Source of the DNA: Hippopus hippopus
Lineage: Eukaryota; Mollusca; Bivalvia; Cardiida; Cardiidae
Direction of reading: 5' to 3'
Assembly (NCBI GenBank): GCA_946811185.2
Contig: OX328102.1
Location: 13,641,194-13,705,193 of the forward strand
Length of the DNA stretch: 64,000 nt
In this document: positions 23,520-34,904 of the stretch, piece after piece
Numbering within the stretch: position 1 is the first letter of the stretch
How the letters are laid out: each line of letters starts with the position of its first letter
Translations under genes and position numbers: made by a program
The notes under the pieces: model-generated
What the model was told of the DNA's origin: nothing
The model's database searches: none
The model's input: only the letters and a program-made list of their open reading frames with translations

Positions 23520-24085
23520 AGAACAAGAAGACCATGATGGTCCTTCCTGGCATGCTAGAGATTAAGATGAAATCACAAATTCTACCTATTCTTTACCAGA
23601 AATATAATTTGAACTTTTGTGCAGTCTGATCTGCATCTTACAAAAGGTGAGATGGCTCCTTTTGGACTTACAGAGTCACAGCTGTCGCTACATAAAACAT
23701 TTCAATGCTCTGGCTGGTCCTCTCCGATACTCATTGCCTGTAAGTTTCTATGAAGTATAAGGTCTGAAAAGAATTTATGTTTGACCCCAGGGCTATGATT
23801 CATAAAGGCTCAATAGATGACGGTACAGCACAAAATCCTATGATACGTATATTTTTAAAACCAATACACAACTCCATATTCCAAGGAAAACAAGAAGCTC
23901 ATGAGAGTCTGAATCATTCTAAAGGCAGTTACATGAAAGGGCATCTTACTAGAAAATAACCTGATTAATCTAAACATGTTATAAAAGACCATGACAGTCC
24001 CACATGGCTTACCTAGATGGCTAACCAGATTGTAAGATGGAATAGCAAATATTATTTTTGCTTTACCAGCAGCACAATTTGAATA
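23520..24085. other. Intron 4-5 next to exon 5, mostly unassigned
   Basis: A worn family A start (AACAAGAAGACCATGATGGT) lies at 23523. The rest resembles repeat core text (GACCCCAGGGCTATGATTC) without boundaries. Confidence 0.4.
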
Positions 24086-24275
24086 TCTGGGTCCATATTC
24101 ACCGACCATTCCTAAGAACATTGTTAGTCTTATTCTTGAAGATTTTCTGAATTCGAAAGTAACACAGCTTCTGATTGGCTGAATAAAATGTTTTAGCCTA
24201 TCGAAAGTTTTGTTACTTTTCTAAATCTAGAATTGGACCAAGAATGTTCTTCAGAATGGTTGGCAAATACAGTGT
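24086..24275. mobile_element. Hairpin MITE, family J
   Basis: Ends GGGTCCATATTCACCGACC and GGTTGGCAAATACAG; inner AAAGTAACACAGCTTCTGATTGG mirrored by ...GTTACTTTTC. Confidence 0.65.
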
Positions 24276-24594
24276 TCAATCTACAGCGCACCATTGCGCC
24301 ATAGGCCCCCTAAAGTCCCAGATGGCGCAATTCTAAACCAACCTCGGGTCCGTCGGGCGCACTCAATCGTCAAAGTGCTATTCTATGATCTTTTGTCTGT
24401 TTCTACTTTTTTTTGTCGGACACTTTCAGCAGAATAACCGGTACCAGAAGTTATGATTCTTTGAGCATCTCCTGATAATTCAATATTGCAATGAAGCGAT
24501 TTTCTGAGTATTTTGAAGCCTTAATGGGCCAAAAAAAGGCAAAAACTATTTAATATAATACTTCGGAAAGCACATTCGGCCCAGTACCCAGTGT

Positions 24595-25065
24595 TCCACT
24601 CGCACAAATTATTGCATAAATCACTATATAGAATTGAAATTCACATATCAAATATTGGTTACACGCAAGACCTCACGTAAGAAAATACATGGACAAAAAA
24701 GCCATTATCCGCTTATCTTGTGTAAAATGACAGGTTTTTAAGTTACTTGTTATCCTTATTGACGAAATACCTATCCAGAAATTAACAGACATGAAAAATC
24801 GATCGGTGCAAAAAACACGGAAACCCATGACACAACAAAATGTCTCTTCAACATTGTCCGATCAGAGTCACTTCAGACTGCCTTTTCGGCTTTTTAATGA
24901 CTTTAAGCAGCAAATTTACATAGATATCTTCATATAACAGACTTTTTTTGCTGCAAATTACCAATATGAATTGCTTTACCTGTGGTTGGGGACCATCACT
25001 GTCATACCCTCTAATATGAATTCTTACCCCCAGATTTTCAGGAAAGTTAAATCCCCTGTGACGGA
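24595..25065. repeat. Dispersed repeat F, inverted copy
   Basis: 24655-25065 is the reverse complement of 3610-4020 at roughly 80 percent or better by eye. A CAGTGTTCCACTCGCAC start lies at about 24594. Confidence 0.6.
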
Positions 25066-25694
25066 ATATCAGAATTTTTGGCAGTTTATCATTGAGAGAT
25101 ATATTTCGTCATTTTTCTTTTCTTTAGGATTAAATAAACTGTAGAAACATGGTTGCGTCAGTACCAATGATAATTTCTGCACAGTTGCAGTTTTATTAGC
25201 ATGGCAGTCATACATAAATGAATGAGAGTATACTTGTTAAATAAAAAGGCAACACTTGTAAAACAAGATGTCTGTTTGTAAAACAGTCATGCCCCCCTAC
25301 TGCCACATTGATACAGGAAGTGGCACAGTTCATAAACTGATATCAAAAGAATTGATTGGGAAATATCGATGTCATCTTTTTGATTTATAGCCCACTTCAA
25401 TTGTTAAATGTGATAATCTGTCAACAGTTCGCATAATTATACACACTGCTGTGTGTATACATACAAGATTGTAAACAGTCGCCGATACACAGACTGGGTT
25501 ATCGATTTTCTTTTCGGCACGTGCGTTCGACTTCCGCTTTTTCCCAGTCAACTTCGATGCTTACAACGTCCCCGATGATACGCGAATAAAATGTTGGAGC
25601 CACAAGTTGAGCCACATATGGTGATTACTGAGACACCTTAATTTTTTTTTTAGCAAATGGCTCAAGTGGCGAATGGCAGCGCGGGCCCTGAATC

Positions 25695-26775
25695 ATCTGG
25701 TGGTCACTGTGACTTTGACCTTTCACGGATTAACCTTAAAATCGATAGGGATCATTTACACTCCAAGATGAATATCTGTACAGAATTTGAAGGACCTAGG
25801 TCAATTCTGTGTCTAGTTATCATCCGGACAAGGTTTGGTTTATATCATTAAGTTGAAGGCCACTGTGACCTTGACCTTTGATGGATTAATCTCAAAATCG
25901 ATAGGGATCATCTGCACTCCGAGGTGAATGTCTGTGCCAAATTTGACGAACCTAGGTCAATTCTGTGTCTAGTTATCATCCGGACAAGGTTTGGTCTATA
26001 TATCAACATGTTGACGGTCACTGTGACCTTGACCTTTGATTGACCTCAAAATCAATAGGGATCATCTGTACTCCGAGACGCACGTCTGTGCCAAATTTGA
26101 TGAACCTAGGTAAATTCTGTATCTAGTTATCATCCGGACAAGGTTTGGTCTATATATCAACATGTTGACGGTCACTGTGACCTTGACCTTTGACCGATTG
26201 ACCTCAAAATCAATAAGGATCATCTGATCATCTACACTCTGAGACGCATGTCTGTGCCAAATTTGACGAACCTAGGTCAATTCTGTGTCTAGTTGTCATC
26301 CGGACAAGGTTTGGTCAATATATCAACATGTTGATGGTCACCGTGACCTTGACCTTTGACCTCAAAATCAATAGGGATCATCTACACTCCGAGACGCATG
26401 TCTGTGCCAAATTTGACGAACCAAGGTCAATTCTGTGTCTAGTTATCATCCGGACAAGGTTTGGTCTATATATCAACACGTTGACGGTCACTGTGACCTT
26501 GACCTTTGACCGAATGACCTCAAAATCAATAGGGATCATCTATACTCTGAGATGCATGTCTGTGCCAAATTTGACAAACCTAGGTCAATTCTGTGTCTAG
26601 TTATCATCTGGACAAGGTTTGGTCTATATATCAACACGTTGACGGTCACTGTGACCTTGAACTTTGACCGATTGACCTCAAAATCAATAAGGATCATCTA
26701 CACTCCGAGACGCATGTCTGTGCCAAACTTGATGAACCTAGGTCAATTCTGTGTCTAGTTATCATCTGGACAAGG
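25695..26775. repeat. Seven-copy tandem array with GGTCACTGTGACC palindromes
   Basis: Units of ~150-166 bp, each with GGTCACTGTGACCTTGACCT then TTGACC. GGTCAnnnTGACC is perfect at 26016, 26170, 26336, 26486 and 26644, with one mismatch at about 25702 and 25860. The rest of the unit is GCCAAATTTGACGAACCTAG and TAGTTATCATCCGGACAAGG. Confidence 0.88.
26016..26656. promoter_or_regulatory. Possible nuclear-receptor binding sites (five perfect ERE-type palindromes)
   Basis: GGTCAnnnTGACC is the consensus of a steroid/estrogen-type receptor element, and the adjacent TGACCTTTGACC is the reverse of a DR1-type AGGTCAaAGGTCA. The match is seen; any binding or effect on the surrounding gene is inference. 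Sites are inside a transposable-element core. Confidence 0.3.
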
Positions 26776-27121
26776 TAAGGTCTACCGACAGACCAACGAA
26801 CCGACCGACATTAGCAAAGCAATATACCCCCACTTCGTTGAAGGGGGGGCATAATAAAAAGGTCAACATTACGGTAACTAAGTATGATTTTTTATGTGCG
26901 GCCCCAAGTTTTCCAACATGGCCCCCTATTTCAAAGTCTGTGGGCCCAATTGGCCCCCTTACAAGCAAAGCTAGATTCAACACTGCAAATAGTGGCCCTG
27001 ACCTGTCTGATCTGTAGTCTACAAAGTTAACATCGGTTCTCTTGGATTTACACAGTCACAGCTGACACTACATAAAACATTTCAATGCTCTAGCTGGACA
27101 ATGGTCTGAGGTGAGAGAACA

Positions 27122-27242
27122 ATGAAGCCTGTGACAATGACTTTCATCTAGCCTCAGGAAGAAATTGGCGGAGATGAGTATCCCAACCAGAGACCCCCTG
27201 GTTTCAAGTCCTGTATGCTACCGACTGCACTACCTGCCTCTG
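27122..27242 (-). mobile_element. tRNA-headed SINE fragment
   Basis: Minus-strand reading: GGCAGGTAGTGCAGTCGGTA then GCATACAGGACTTGAAACC, an A-box-like and B-box-like spacing with a worn B-box. No tail. Confidence 0.45.
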
Positions 27243-27764
27243 CCTTAATCTTTATTAGTTTCTGTGACTTATACATGCAAAGACAACCAAACGTCATTGA
27301 TATTAAGTTTGATAAAAGTTGGCAAAGTTCTGTAAGAGATGAATGTTAATGATTACAAATGATACACAACAGGCATCACGCAACACATGATACACTATAA
27401 TAGCACCTCATGACCACTTTTCCAAGTCTTTTCTATGCCCAAGTCTTTTCAAGTTAAGGCCTCTTTGGCAAATATGCAAGGTTGACACATTTTTCAGAAG
27501 TGAAAAAAGCAAGTTCTAAACTTCAAATGCAGTTTAAAGCCAAGTGCAAAAATCAAAAAAATCCAATCCAAAGTATGAGAGATGACCCAGTAAAGTTTTT
27601 GAATGATAAAAATCATCATTCATTCTTCACTAAAAACTATGTTGTGGACAATAATTAAAATTGTCTCATTGAGACATATCTCATTAATACCCTCAAAAGA
27701 GGTTCAAAAGAAGAACACAAGTGATATCACTCTATGGACGCAAAAATATTTCTGTAATATGTAT

Positions 27765-28533
27765 CAGGGGTGTAAAATTTTTTCTTTGTCTACTTGTCCT
27801 GTAGGACGAGTGGGTAGAAAAAGTTACTCATCCTTATGACACTATCACTTGTCCCAACTTGCGGACTTGAATGACCATTTCTACTGCATATACTACGGTG
27901 TCGATATAAACAAAGTAGGCGGTGTTTAATTCTTATTTTTTTCCAGTGGCTTGACTGTTAAACCTGTCTTGACTTAACAATATAGGAATTGTAGCACAGA
28001 TCGTACAGGTATACCAGTATAACCGACGCCGTGAACAGAAAACCCGGCAAGCACTTTACAGATGCGCATGCGTAATAAACATAAACATCCTGTATTGTGA
28101 TCAAAGAGATGCTCTGGAATTTCAGTTTTACTTTCGTTTTGTGTTCGTCGTGAAATAACCTGTAATTTGAATTTTACTTGATAAATTTAGAATTCAATAG
28201 TTTTAACCCTTTACCACATGACAAAATTTTAGACGTGTCCAAATTAAAAGCATTTGTAGATGACAGTTTTAACATGGCTCATATGAAACGATTTTGCTTT
28301 GATAGGGTAGAAAACATTGTGGGAAAAGGAGAAAATGCTGGTAACCAGCATTTTCTCCTTTTCCCACAATGTTTTCAAAGGCCGTCTATTTCAGGGGGCG
28401 TTAAAAGTCGTCATTGTGTGGTAAAGGGTTAAAATGTACTCGTCCAACAGGACGAGCTTGGCATTTTTTCTACTTGCCCGAAGCCAAATGTTACTCGTCA
28501 ATACGAGCGGACGAGTGGAATTTTACACCCCTG
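27765..28533. mobile_element. hAT-like element carrying a nested piggyBac-type MITE
   Basis: Inverted ends CAGGGGTGTAAAATT at 27765 and AATTTTACACCCCTG ending 28533. CAGGG starts are typical of hAT elements; a clean 8-bp target duplication is not obvious (ATATGTAT left, TATGTGTA right). The MITE at 28203-28432 is inside it. A fragment with the same TACTTGCCC and GGAATTTTAC text is at 47340-47440. Confidence 0.6.
28203..28432. mobile_element. piggyBac-type MITE
   Basis: TTAA at 28203-28206 and 28429-28432; ends CCCTTTACCACATGAC / CATTGTGTGGTAAAGGG; hairpin at about 28320-28372 with GGAGAAAATGCTGGTAACCA at the tip. One of the best-preserved copies. Confidence 0.85.
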
Positions 28534-28643
28534 TATGTGTATAAAAATAAAAGTAAACAATGAAGGACAAACTTGCCTATTTCAAAATATAATACTATTG
28601 TTAAAGAAGTCCAGTTTCATCTCCCTTATCAAAGTCAACTTAC

Positions 28644-28792
28644 TGACTAATGTTTTCAGAAATTCTCGTTTCCTTATCTGAAATTCCCTGGCTCTCACCC
28701 TATCCACTTGTCTAGGATCACACTGTTCACAAAAGTAGGTATCAGGTATGCTGTCTCTATCAAGTCCCATACACACAATGTGCTGCCAAACA
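28644..28792 (-). CDS. KMT2E: KMT2E-like exon 4: second half of PHD finger (residues 134-184)
   Basis: The exon is 149 bp, with acceptor CTTTTAG and donor GTAAGTTG. It encodes [20 protein letters not shown] followed by CEQC, giving zinc ligands His138, Cys141, Cys155 and Cys158 and completing the PHD finger begun in exon 3. Trp136 sits where KMT2E has the tryptophan of its methyl-lysine cage. A basic tail (KRE, RxR) follows and leads into the lysine-rich exon 5. A rolling-circle-like repeat terminus with its GGGCCATGATGGCCC hairpin lies about 50 bp upstream of this exon's acceptor. Confidence 0.96.
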
Positions 28793-28841
28793 CTAAAAGT
28801 GTTGGAGAAAGAAATTAAAATGATTAATGTCACCTCTGCCA

Positions 28842-28880
28842 ACAAGAGGGCCATGATGGCCCTGTATAACTCCATCACCT
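28842..28880. repeat. Solo 5' terminus of a family A/B element
   Basis: AACAAGAGGGCCATGATGGC then CCTGTATAACTCC, with no matching 3' hairpin nearby; about 50 bp upstream of exon 4. Confidence 0.6.
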
Positions 28881-29099
28881 TAAAAATACAAACCATACAT
28901 CAGTGCTTATTCTAGAATTTAAAAAAACACAGGGGGAAATCCCCCTGCCTTGAAAAACCAAGGAATTTCAAAAACAAGGGACAGCTTTGTTAGTTGATTG
29001 CAGTACACTTACTAAACTTAAACAATACTTTTTCTCGGTCTTGTATTAATTGGTACCATTTCCTTAGAAAAGGGTTAGATTTAGTCTTTTGTTTTTTGT

Positions 29100-29305
29100 C
29101 ACAGGGTCCATATTCATCAACCATTCTTCAAGAAATCTTAGTCTTTATATCTGAGGTTTTTCCAAATTTAAAAGTAGCACAATTTCTGATTGACTAAACC
29201 GAATGGTTTAGCCAATCAGAAGTTGTCACATCCAAATTTAGAAAATTCTGGAGAAAAAGACTAAAACTGCTCTTAAGAATGTTGAAAACTGACCTGGATC
29301 TTCTA
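29100..29305. mobile_element. Hairpin MITE, family J
   Basis: GGGTCCATATTCATCAACCA start; two inverted inner halves around GACTAAACCGAATGGTTTAG. Open frames around 28994-29197 come from this element and its flank. Confidence 0.65.
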
Positions 29306-29309
29306 ATAT

Positions 29310-30144
29310 ACGGTGTCAATCAAAATAGCCCCTATGGCTTTGCTTTCCAGTTGTCCTTACCATAACATGATCAGAAGCAGCATTATAAATATTTTCAATC
29401 ATTGGGAAAAAACACATTGAAAACAAAAAATGTGAATTTTCAATTTTAAAAGACTATTTTTTCCTTGCTGATTTTTTTTCCCTTTTTTTTTTTTCTTTTT
29501 TTTTTTTTCAAAATCAATAGATTTCAAGCTACTGATGATATAAAGAAACTGTACAAGTTTCATGAAAATCAGATCACAAAATGCAGACTTTATCGAGTAA
29601 ACATGGAATGTAAATTTTTCAACTTTTGCGGACATGCCAATTTGCATGTCTCAATCCCGTGTTTTTCTTAAACCTGAAAGAAATACAGTCTATGTATGTA
29701 TGTATGTATGTATGTATGTATTAAAAAATGCTGAAAAATATGGTACATGCAGATTAATGTAATGTGAAAGCTGTATAATATTATGTAATTTTTCAAGTGC
29801 ATACTTTAATTCATTCAATGTTTTAATATTCTCCTCTGGCTTATTCAGTACGGTTGCATGATCTTAATTCAAGTACAAAATGCAAAGTTCAACCCTTCGA
29901 TAAGAAACCACCTGCTGTAAGAGACTGCTTGTTAGATTTCCTTTTGGTGGTCTCTCAAACCAGCTTCAAACGTATTGAAATTAAAGCAGATTGTATATAT
30001 GACTATTTTTCATGTTACTTTTACAATTGTACACTGTTTTAGTATAAAATTATATGAACTTTCAGAGCAACCCTTGTATTAAACATTTTGAAAATATTTA
30101 TCCTAACAGATATGCTGTTATGTGTAGATATGCTATCTTCTTAC
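29310..30144. other. Intron 3-4, mostly unassigned
   Basis: Contains two T-rich tracts near 29465-29515 and a (TATG)n microsatellite at about 29693-29720. No element boundaries or exon signals seen. Confidence 0.5.
29693..29720. repeat. (TATG)n microsatellite
   Basis: About seven uninterrupted TATG units. Confidence 0.95.
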
Positions 30145-30377
30145 CTGCATTTATCACATTGTATCATGTATCCATCATCATGAATGAAGTCGCATATACA
30201 TCGTGTAGGATCATCAATTTCTTCCTCTACAGATGGATGGGGGGGCATACTTGTTGCTGTAGTATTTAACACATCTGAGGTCACAACAATCTCTTCTTTT
30301 ATATCAAAATTCTCTTTTGGAGGTGAGGGAGGAGGTGGAGTTTGAGTCAAAGGAGGTGGAGCTCCATAGTTGTGATC
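30145..30377 (-). CDS. KMT2E: KMT2E-like exon 3: proline-rich segment and first half of PHD finger (residues 57-134)
   Basis: The exon is 233 bp, phase 0 in and phase 2 out, with acceptor TTTTTTCTAG and donor GTAAGA. It begins DHNYGAPPPLTQTPPPP, a proline-rich run that KMT2E shares, passes through a variable acidic/Thr-rich linker, and ends with DDPTRCICDFIHDDGYMIQC plus DKC. The cysteines at residues 116, 118, 130 and 133 are the first four zinc ligands of a C4HC3 PHD finger. The HDDGYMI segment is nearly identical to human KMT2E. The split Ser codon (AG|T) is completed by exon 4. Confidence 0.96.
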
Positions 30378-30670
30378 CTAGAAAAAATATCTTCTATGAA
30401 TAGTTTTAGTTTTAACTTCTGTTGTATATATACTGCATTCTCCCATGAAAAAGTTTGGGAAATCATACTTACATTTGACAATGTAAGATCAACCTCTGGC
30501 CAACAGTGTACTTCTACTAGTACTCAAACATTCAGAATCTTAGCACTGAAACTTCAAATGTCTAAATACTGAAACAAACATGATCATTATATCATATTAT
30601 AAGCTAAAGTATGGATCATGATGTATATAACACATGTCTGAATCACAGACACTCTCCTTATATTTATCCC

Positions 30671-30845
30671 ATTAGCATACAACCCTAAGTTTAACAAACC
30701 TGAAGGAGTCTTTTGAAAAAATAGTGGGTATAGGTGAAAGCGCTTATAACCTGCATTTTCTCCTTTTCCCATAATGTTTTCTGCCATTTCAAAGACAGAA
30801 ATCTTCTGGGCAGTAAGAGATTTGTTGTCTGCAAATAAGGGCTAA
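30671..30845. mobile_element. Worn piggyBac-type MITE
   Basis: Left end TTAGCATACAACCC, inner CCTGCATTTTCTCCTTTTCC and AATGTTTTCTGCC, right end TTTGTTGTCTGCAAATAAGG then GCTAA. The left hairpin arm is degraded. Confidence 0.55.
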
Positions 30846-30934
30846 CAAATTTGCTATATTTTTTAAAACCAATTACTCCTGTAGAACAAGCAATTTGAAA
30901 AACCGACTCCTCTTTTATTTGGGTCCACTCATTG

Positions 30935-32748
30935 AGGGCCATGATGGCCCTCAATTGATTGCTTATCTGAGCCTGTGTACCTTTGAGAACATCAATCAGT
31001 ATTTGGCTGAAATGTGGCCTCTAAAGTGTTCACAAGGTTTTTCCAAGATTTGTCCAGTGACTTATTTATGTAACCAATGTGACCTCTTTTTGAACTCATC
31101 CAGAATATTATCAAAACAAACATTATGACCAATTTTCCATACTATTAGACTGAAAGTTTTTCCTCGAGTGTGTACACAAGGTTTTTTTAAGATTTGTCCC
31201 AATGACAAACTCTTTGCCCTGATATGCACAAGTTTCAAATTTCTGAGACAAACGTTCTGATTTACTTGCATGAATAATGGAATGAAAATGTGACCTTAAC
31301 AATAAAAAAAGTTTTTTTGAAAACCTGACCCAGTTAGCTGATATTTTACATGAACATGAAACATTTCAAACTCTTTCGAGAAATTGTCAAGACAGAAATT
31401 CTGACCAGCCCTCATAAATATTGGACAGACAATGAGGTAACTAGAGTGTACACAATTTTTTTTTGCTAAGATTCATCCCAGTGACCTACTTGTTGGCTAA
31501 ATCGTATAACCAATTTTCAAACTCGACCAAGACATCACCAAGACAAACATTCTGGCCAACTTTGATGAATATAGGACATAGAATGTGGCCACCAGAGTGT
31601 ACAGACAGTTTTCTCTAAGATTCACCCCATTAACCTACATTTTGGCCAAACATACCCTATTTTTTTACAAGAGGGCCATGATGGCCCTGAGTCTTTTGAC
31701 CAAACATGGCCCTATTCAATCTCTTTTGCCTTTGAGATATTATGACAAACATTCTACCGAGATTTTCCTGAGTATTTGACTGAAAAAGGTTTTTTGAAGA
31801 TTTGACTCAGTGACCTAGTTATTGACCTGAAACGATCCACTTGCAAACTTGTCCAAGAAATCATCAAGACAAATATTCTGACCAAGTTTCACGAGTATCT
31901 GACTGAAAATGTGGCTTCTAGAGCGTATACAAGGTTTTTCTAAGATTTGACCTAGAGACCTAGATTTTGACCCGAAATGACCCATTTTCAAACATATGCA
32001 AGATATAATCAAGACAAATATTCTGACCAACTTTCAAGAGTTTTGGACTGAAAATGTGGCCTCTACAGCCTACACAAGGTTTTTCTAAGATATAACCTAG
32101 TTTTCGACCTAACATGACCCATTTTTTAAGTCGTCCAAGATACCATCCAGGCAAACACTCTGACTAACTTTCAAGAATATTGGACAGAAATGTGGCCTCT
32201 AGAGCGTACACAAGGTTTTTCTAAGATTTGACCTAGTGACCTAGCTATGGACCGGACATGACCCATTTTCAAACTCGTCTGAGGTATCAAGACAAACATT
32301 CTGACCAACTTTCCAGAATTTTTGGACAGAAAATGTGGCTTCTAGAGCACACACAAGGTTTTTCTAAGATTTGACCTAGTGACCTAATTTTTGACAGGAC
32401 ATGACTGATTTTCAAACTTGTTCGAGATATCATCAAGACAAACATCCTGACCAACTTTCAGGAGTTTTGGACAGAAAATGTGGCCTCTAGAGCCTACACA
32501 AGGTTTTTCTAAGATTTGACCTAGTTACATAGTTTTTGACCCAACATAACCCATTTTCGAACTCTTCCGAGATATCATCAAGACAAACATTCTGACCAAG
32601 TTTCACGAGTATCAGACTGAAAATGTGGCCTCTAGAGCGTACACAAGGTAAAAGTTGACGACACACGACCGATGACGCACGACAGACGCCAGACACAGCA
32701 CGATCACAAAAGCTTACCTTGAGCACTTCGTGCTCAGGTGAGCTAAAA
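30935..32748. mobile_element. Family A element(s) with ~165-bp tandem core
   Basis: A 5' terminus (GAGGGCCATGATGGCCCTC) at 30936 and another at 31667; 3' end with CTTGAGCACTTCGTGCTCAG then GTGAGCTAAAA at 32714-32748, preceded by a CACGAC-type tract. Core units hold AAAATGTGGCCTCTAGAGCG, ACACAAGGTTTTTCTAAG, TTTTGACC and AAGACAAACATTCTGACC; the best-preserved copies are at 31850-32640. Confidence 0.75.
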
Positions 32749-34000
32749 CTCAGCCAAATTATCATCTTGGCAAACATTCTGCCCAACTTTTCTAAGAACA
32801 GGACAAAAAATATGGCCTCTAGAGTGCACAAATGAATTTTCTCTAAGATTCGACCCAGTGACCTACCTTTTTATCAGATGTGGTCCATCTTTGAATTCAT
32901 CCAAGATATCTATCAATCATCATGACAAACATTTTGACCACTTTTCATGAATATTTGACTGAATATAATTATGGCCTCCAGAGAATTTTCAAAAGTATGA
33001 CCTGGTGAGCCAGTTTTGACCCAACATGACCTATTTTCGAACTACTCCAAGACATTTTCAGGAAAAATATTTCGATAAATTTTCATGAATATTGCCGAGA
33101 AAGTGTTGCCTCTAGGGTGTATGTTAGGTTAGTCCAAGTAGCCTACTTTTTTATCAGATGTAATCCAACTTAAACTCATCCAAGATATCAACTTTTCATA
33201 AGTATATGGCACAAAATGTGGCCCCTGGAGTGTAAAAAAGGTTGTCAAAGATTTGACCTGGAGATGTAGTTTTTGACCCAACATGACCCATTTTCCAACA
33301 CATCCGAGACATTTACACGAGACAAATTTTCTGACTAACTTTACTGAATACTAAACAGAAAATGTGGCCTCTAGGCTGTATAAGTTTTTCAAAGATTAAT
33401 CCCAGCAACCTACTCTTTGGCCTTGTGTGACTTATTTTCAAACTCATCCAAGATATCTTCACGACAACATTCTCACAGATTTAATGACTATCAGGCAGAA
33501 AATATGGCCCCAAGAATGCACATAATGTTTATCAAAGAGTGACCAATTTTGAACTGTTTGGATATATCACTAAGACAAACATTCTGACAATGTTTCATGA
33601 GTATCAGATCGAAATGAGGCTTCTAGAGTGGACACAAGGTTTTTCTAAAATTTAGCCAAAGTGACCAACTTTTTGATCTAATGTGACCAATTTTCAAACT
33701 TGTCCGAAATGTTATCAAGACAAACATTTTGAATAAGTTTCATGAGTATCAGACTACAAATGTGGCCTCTCAAGAGCACACATGGTTTCTCCAAGTTTGC
33801 CTGGTTACCTTCTTTCTTGTCTGACGTTTTTGAACTTTTCCAAGATTTTATGAATACAAACATTCTGACCGATTTTCATGAGTATTTGACTGAAAAATGT
33901 GACTGTTAGAGTGCACACAAGGCAATTGTTGATGACTGCATGATGCAGGACAGATGATGTACACAGCACAATCATAAAAGCTAACCTCGGGTGAGATAAC
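32749..34000. repeat. Degenerate continuation of the family A core
   Basis: The same phrases (ATGTGGCCTCTAGAG, ACAAACATTCTGACC, TTTTCAAACTCATCC) at irregular ~165-bp intervals with heavy decay; ends in a worn A-type tail (AAAGCTAACCTCGGGTGAG). Confidence 0.6.
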
Positions 34001-34904
34001 AAGAGGGCCATGATGGCCCTGTATCACTCCACTGGCTATTAAGTAAAATTCTGACCAGTCGTTTCAGAGAAGAATAATTTTTAAGAATTTCTAAATTTCC
34101 ATATAGTGCAAGTAGCCCCCATTCACCAGAGCCACATTTTTTGACGGATCAAAATTTTACGAACAATTTTTGAAAAAGGTCACCCAAGCAACAATCCTGT
34201 GAAATTATTTCAAAATCTGACCTGCTGTTTCAGAGGAGAAGATTTTTAAAGAATTCCTTCATTTCTGTTTAGTGCAAGAAGCCCCCATTCACCAGAGCCA
34301 CGTTTTTTGACGGATCAAAATTTTACGAACAGTTTTTGAAAAGGGTCACCCAAGGAACAATCCTGTGAAATTATTTCGAAATCTGACCAGCGGTTTCAGA
34401 GAAGAAGAATTTTGAAGAATTCCTTCATTTCTATATGGTGCAAGAAGCCCCCATTCACCAGAGCCACATTTTTTGACGGATCAAAATTTTACGAACAATT
34501 TTTAAAAAGGGTCACCCAAGGAGCATATCTGTGAAATTATTTCAAAATCTGACCCGTGGTTTCAGAGGAGAAGATTTTTAAAGAATTCCCTAAAAAATTC
34601 CATTTGGTTGCAATGGCAACCAGAGTTTTTGATGGAATCAAATTCTGTGAACAGTTTTTAAAGAGGACCTTCCAAGGAACATTCCAGCCAAGTTTGGTCC
34701 AAATCCGCCCAGTGGTTTAGGAGGAGTTGATGTTTAAAGAATTGTTGACGACACACGACGCACGACGGACACCAGGTGATCCTAAAAGCTCCCCTTGAGC
34801 ACGTTGTGCTCAAGTGAGCTAAAAAGTTAACATACAGATGGACGCACAACGGACAACGGGCCATAACATAAGCCTGCTGGCCTTCGGCCAGTGGAGCTAA
34901 AAAA
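34001..34904. mobile_element. Family B element with nested family A 3' end
   Basis: Start AACAAGAGGGCCATGATGGC then CACTCCACTGGC; end CTGCTGGCCTTCGGCCAGTG then GAGCTAAAAAA. Three ~165-bp units begin near 34112, 34284 and 34447 (CCCCCATTCACCAGAGCCAC). A family A hairpin (CCTTGAGCACGTTGTGCTCA) lies at about 34792-34825. Confidence 0.72.

Larger units (their letters stand above)
25263..26857. mobile_element. Family E element with receptor-site-rich tandem core
   Basis: Start ACAAGATGTCTGTTTGTAAA then CAGTCATGCCCCCCTA; end ATACCCCCACTTCGTTGAAG then GGGGGGCATAATAAAA, preceded by an ACCG/GACC microsatellite (26783-26808). The 5' box TGCCCCCC matches the 3' GGGGGGCA. The core is the 150-166 bp array at 25695-26775. 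Open frames at 25657-27017 and their reverse are repeat artefacts. Confidence 0.78.

Noticed and set aside
25657..27017. Chain of plus-strand open frames with a recurring peptide
   Set aside because: Translation of the seven-copy array; interrupted, no start context and no domain.
28178..28432. Open frame shared by several loci (also 15597-15890, 16448-16630, 36699-37025, 63252-63440) that looks like a small conserved protein
   Set aside because: Each coincides with a piggyBac-type MITE; the frame crosses a non-coding palindrome and often runs from TTAA to TTAA. More likely identity of young copies than coding selection, so listed only as a finding to test.
29693..29720. TATG repeat as a regulatory element
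   Set aside because: Plain microsatellite with no further signal.
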